Source: Mytilus galloprovincialis (taxonomy: Eukaryota > Mollusca > Bivalvia > Mytilida > Mytilidae). Taken from it: a DNA stretch of 64,000 nt. The stretch is from the NCBI RefSeq assembly GCF_965363235.1, contig NC_134839.1:72864910-72928909 (forward strand). The letters are read 5' to 3'. Every line of letters starts with the position of its first letter. Position 1 is the stretch's first letter. The notes below the pieces were generated by a model. It worked only from the letters and a program-made list of their open reading frames with translations, searched no databases and had not been told where the DNA came from. A program made the translations under genes and the position numbers. Below, piece after piece: positions 62,931 through 64,000 of this stretch.

Positions 62931-64000
62931 GTAAGTCTGTATTAGAGCATTGCAATGATCTTATCTAATTCTTTTATGAAATGCTTCTAATAAGGGTTCT
63001 AATGGAGTTTCTGATTACATTTATTTCTTCTGTCAAATTTTTTATGAATTGGGTCATTTATTGATGTCATTTTAAGGAAATTTATCCCAATTTTGCCTTT
63101 AGAACAGATCCCTTTATTTGAGAAATTATTGGCCTCAAAATGATTCTGAACACATTATTCTGATAGGTACATAAACACAATTTCTGTTTTAAAAAAGGAC
63201 CTAACAACTTTTGGGAGATATCTGTTTGTGCCAAAAATACCTCCTTTTGCGCCACAACTTTTTTTTATCCAATACTATGTTTGCGCCACCTGTTTTACAT
63301 TAACATAGTATCATTTGCACCAAAAATGAAATATACGATAGCACCAATTAAAAGAAAAATTGTCTTGCCTCCTCATTTATTTGAGCTTGGAACAGGTGGT
63401 TTAGGACAGGACAGGAGTTAGAGCCATCTTTAGTCCTTTTAAATAGAATGCTTTAAAAAATAAAACTATGTACATTTCGACTACATATATATTATATTAA
63501 GGTAGGAAAAACATGCACGAAGTGTCTGCAGCTGCATCTTTCTCAAAACTTTTGAATGGCAAATATTTCCTTTACTGAAACATGTCTACTTCTTACTGCT
63601 GCTGCATGGGTACTTCACAATTTAATGTCTGTAGTACTTAGCTTGTAGCTTCACTATATATATATATATAGTCCAAAAACACAAACATTGAAGGATTGAA
63701 TCAATAAAACAGTTCATTGTAATTCATTGTAATTGTTGTGGAATGCCTCGTCTCTATTATTGATACGTCTTGCGGTAGATCGGGTTTTAGCCCATACCGA
63801 TGGAGGGACCAAAGCACTATTATCAAATATGTATTTATCATTCATATGTATGATAGAAAGGTGTACAGATAAATTGGTGCAAATGAGTCTGAATATTGGC
63901 AAAATTGATAGATTTAAAAGAATAAAAAAAATGGGGCAAATGATATCCCTGAAAAACAGTATTTGGCACAAAAGGACTCCTGCCCAAGTTGTAATCTTAA
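62931..64000. other. Intron to window edge, no exon seen
   Basis: AT-rich, with an (AT)n tract near 63655. The next convertase exon (end of catalytic domain, then P domain) must lie beyond 64000. Confidence 0.6.

Noticed and set aside
63180..63965. Possible large inverted repeat around TTTGTGCCAAA ... TTTGGCACAAA
   Set aside because: Only short, gapped matches on inspection; not better than expected for AT-rich sequence.

Overview
The window looks like nuclear DNA of a marine bivalve, most likely a mussel of the Mytilus type. It is AT-rich, it contains a gene with small exons, long introns and GT-AG splice sites, it has a mollusc-type tRNA-derived SINE, and it is packed with short dispersed families that I associate with mussel genomes. 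The organism call is inference from repeat style and gene structure. There is no bacterial-type operon, CRISPR array, rRNA or stand-alone tRNA gene.

Layout. 1-5.3 kb: the 3' end of a LINE retrotransposon, then a tandem array of four ~885-bp units. 5.4-12 kb: small non-autonomous DNA elements, G/C-run elements, SINE-like fragments and one copy of a large dispersed family (called C here). 12.4-12.9 kb: an array of 21 short palindromes. 14-24 kb: SINE-like pieces, a weak minus-strand exon candidate, several foldback or terminal-inverted-repeat (TIR) elements, and a dead LINE reverse transcriptase with a hairpin element inserted in it. 24.2-27.8 kb: a piggyBac-type element flanked by TTAA. 28-33 kb: mostly unremarkable sequence with small repeats. 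33.4-36.8 kb: a 3.3-kb foldback element built of two converging tandem arrays. 37-39 kb: family C again.

The one well-supported cellular gene lies on the plus strand from about 43.6 kb (possibly 39.1 kb) to 62.9 kb and runs off the right edge. Eight phase-compatible exons encode the catalytic domain of a furin/kexin-like proprotein convertase (subtilase family S8B). The Asp/His/Ser triad and the oxyanion Asn are present. The acidic residues that give furin its preference for basic sites are largely replaced, and the cysteines of one disulfide are lost together, so this is a divergent paralog with altered specificity or a pseudoenzyme. Signal peptide, most of the propeptide, the P domain and the 3' end were not found in the window.

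The introns of this gene are filled with mobile elements: family D (two long copies, one interrupted by family C), family E (1.37 kb, with a small conserved reading frame), a hAT element with a transposase remnant and 8-bp target duplications, TA-flanked mini-elements, and a Mutator-like mini-element whose 9-bp target duplication overlaps a splice donor. Most of the window is therefore a record of successive insertions around one gene.
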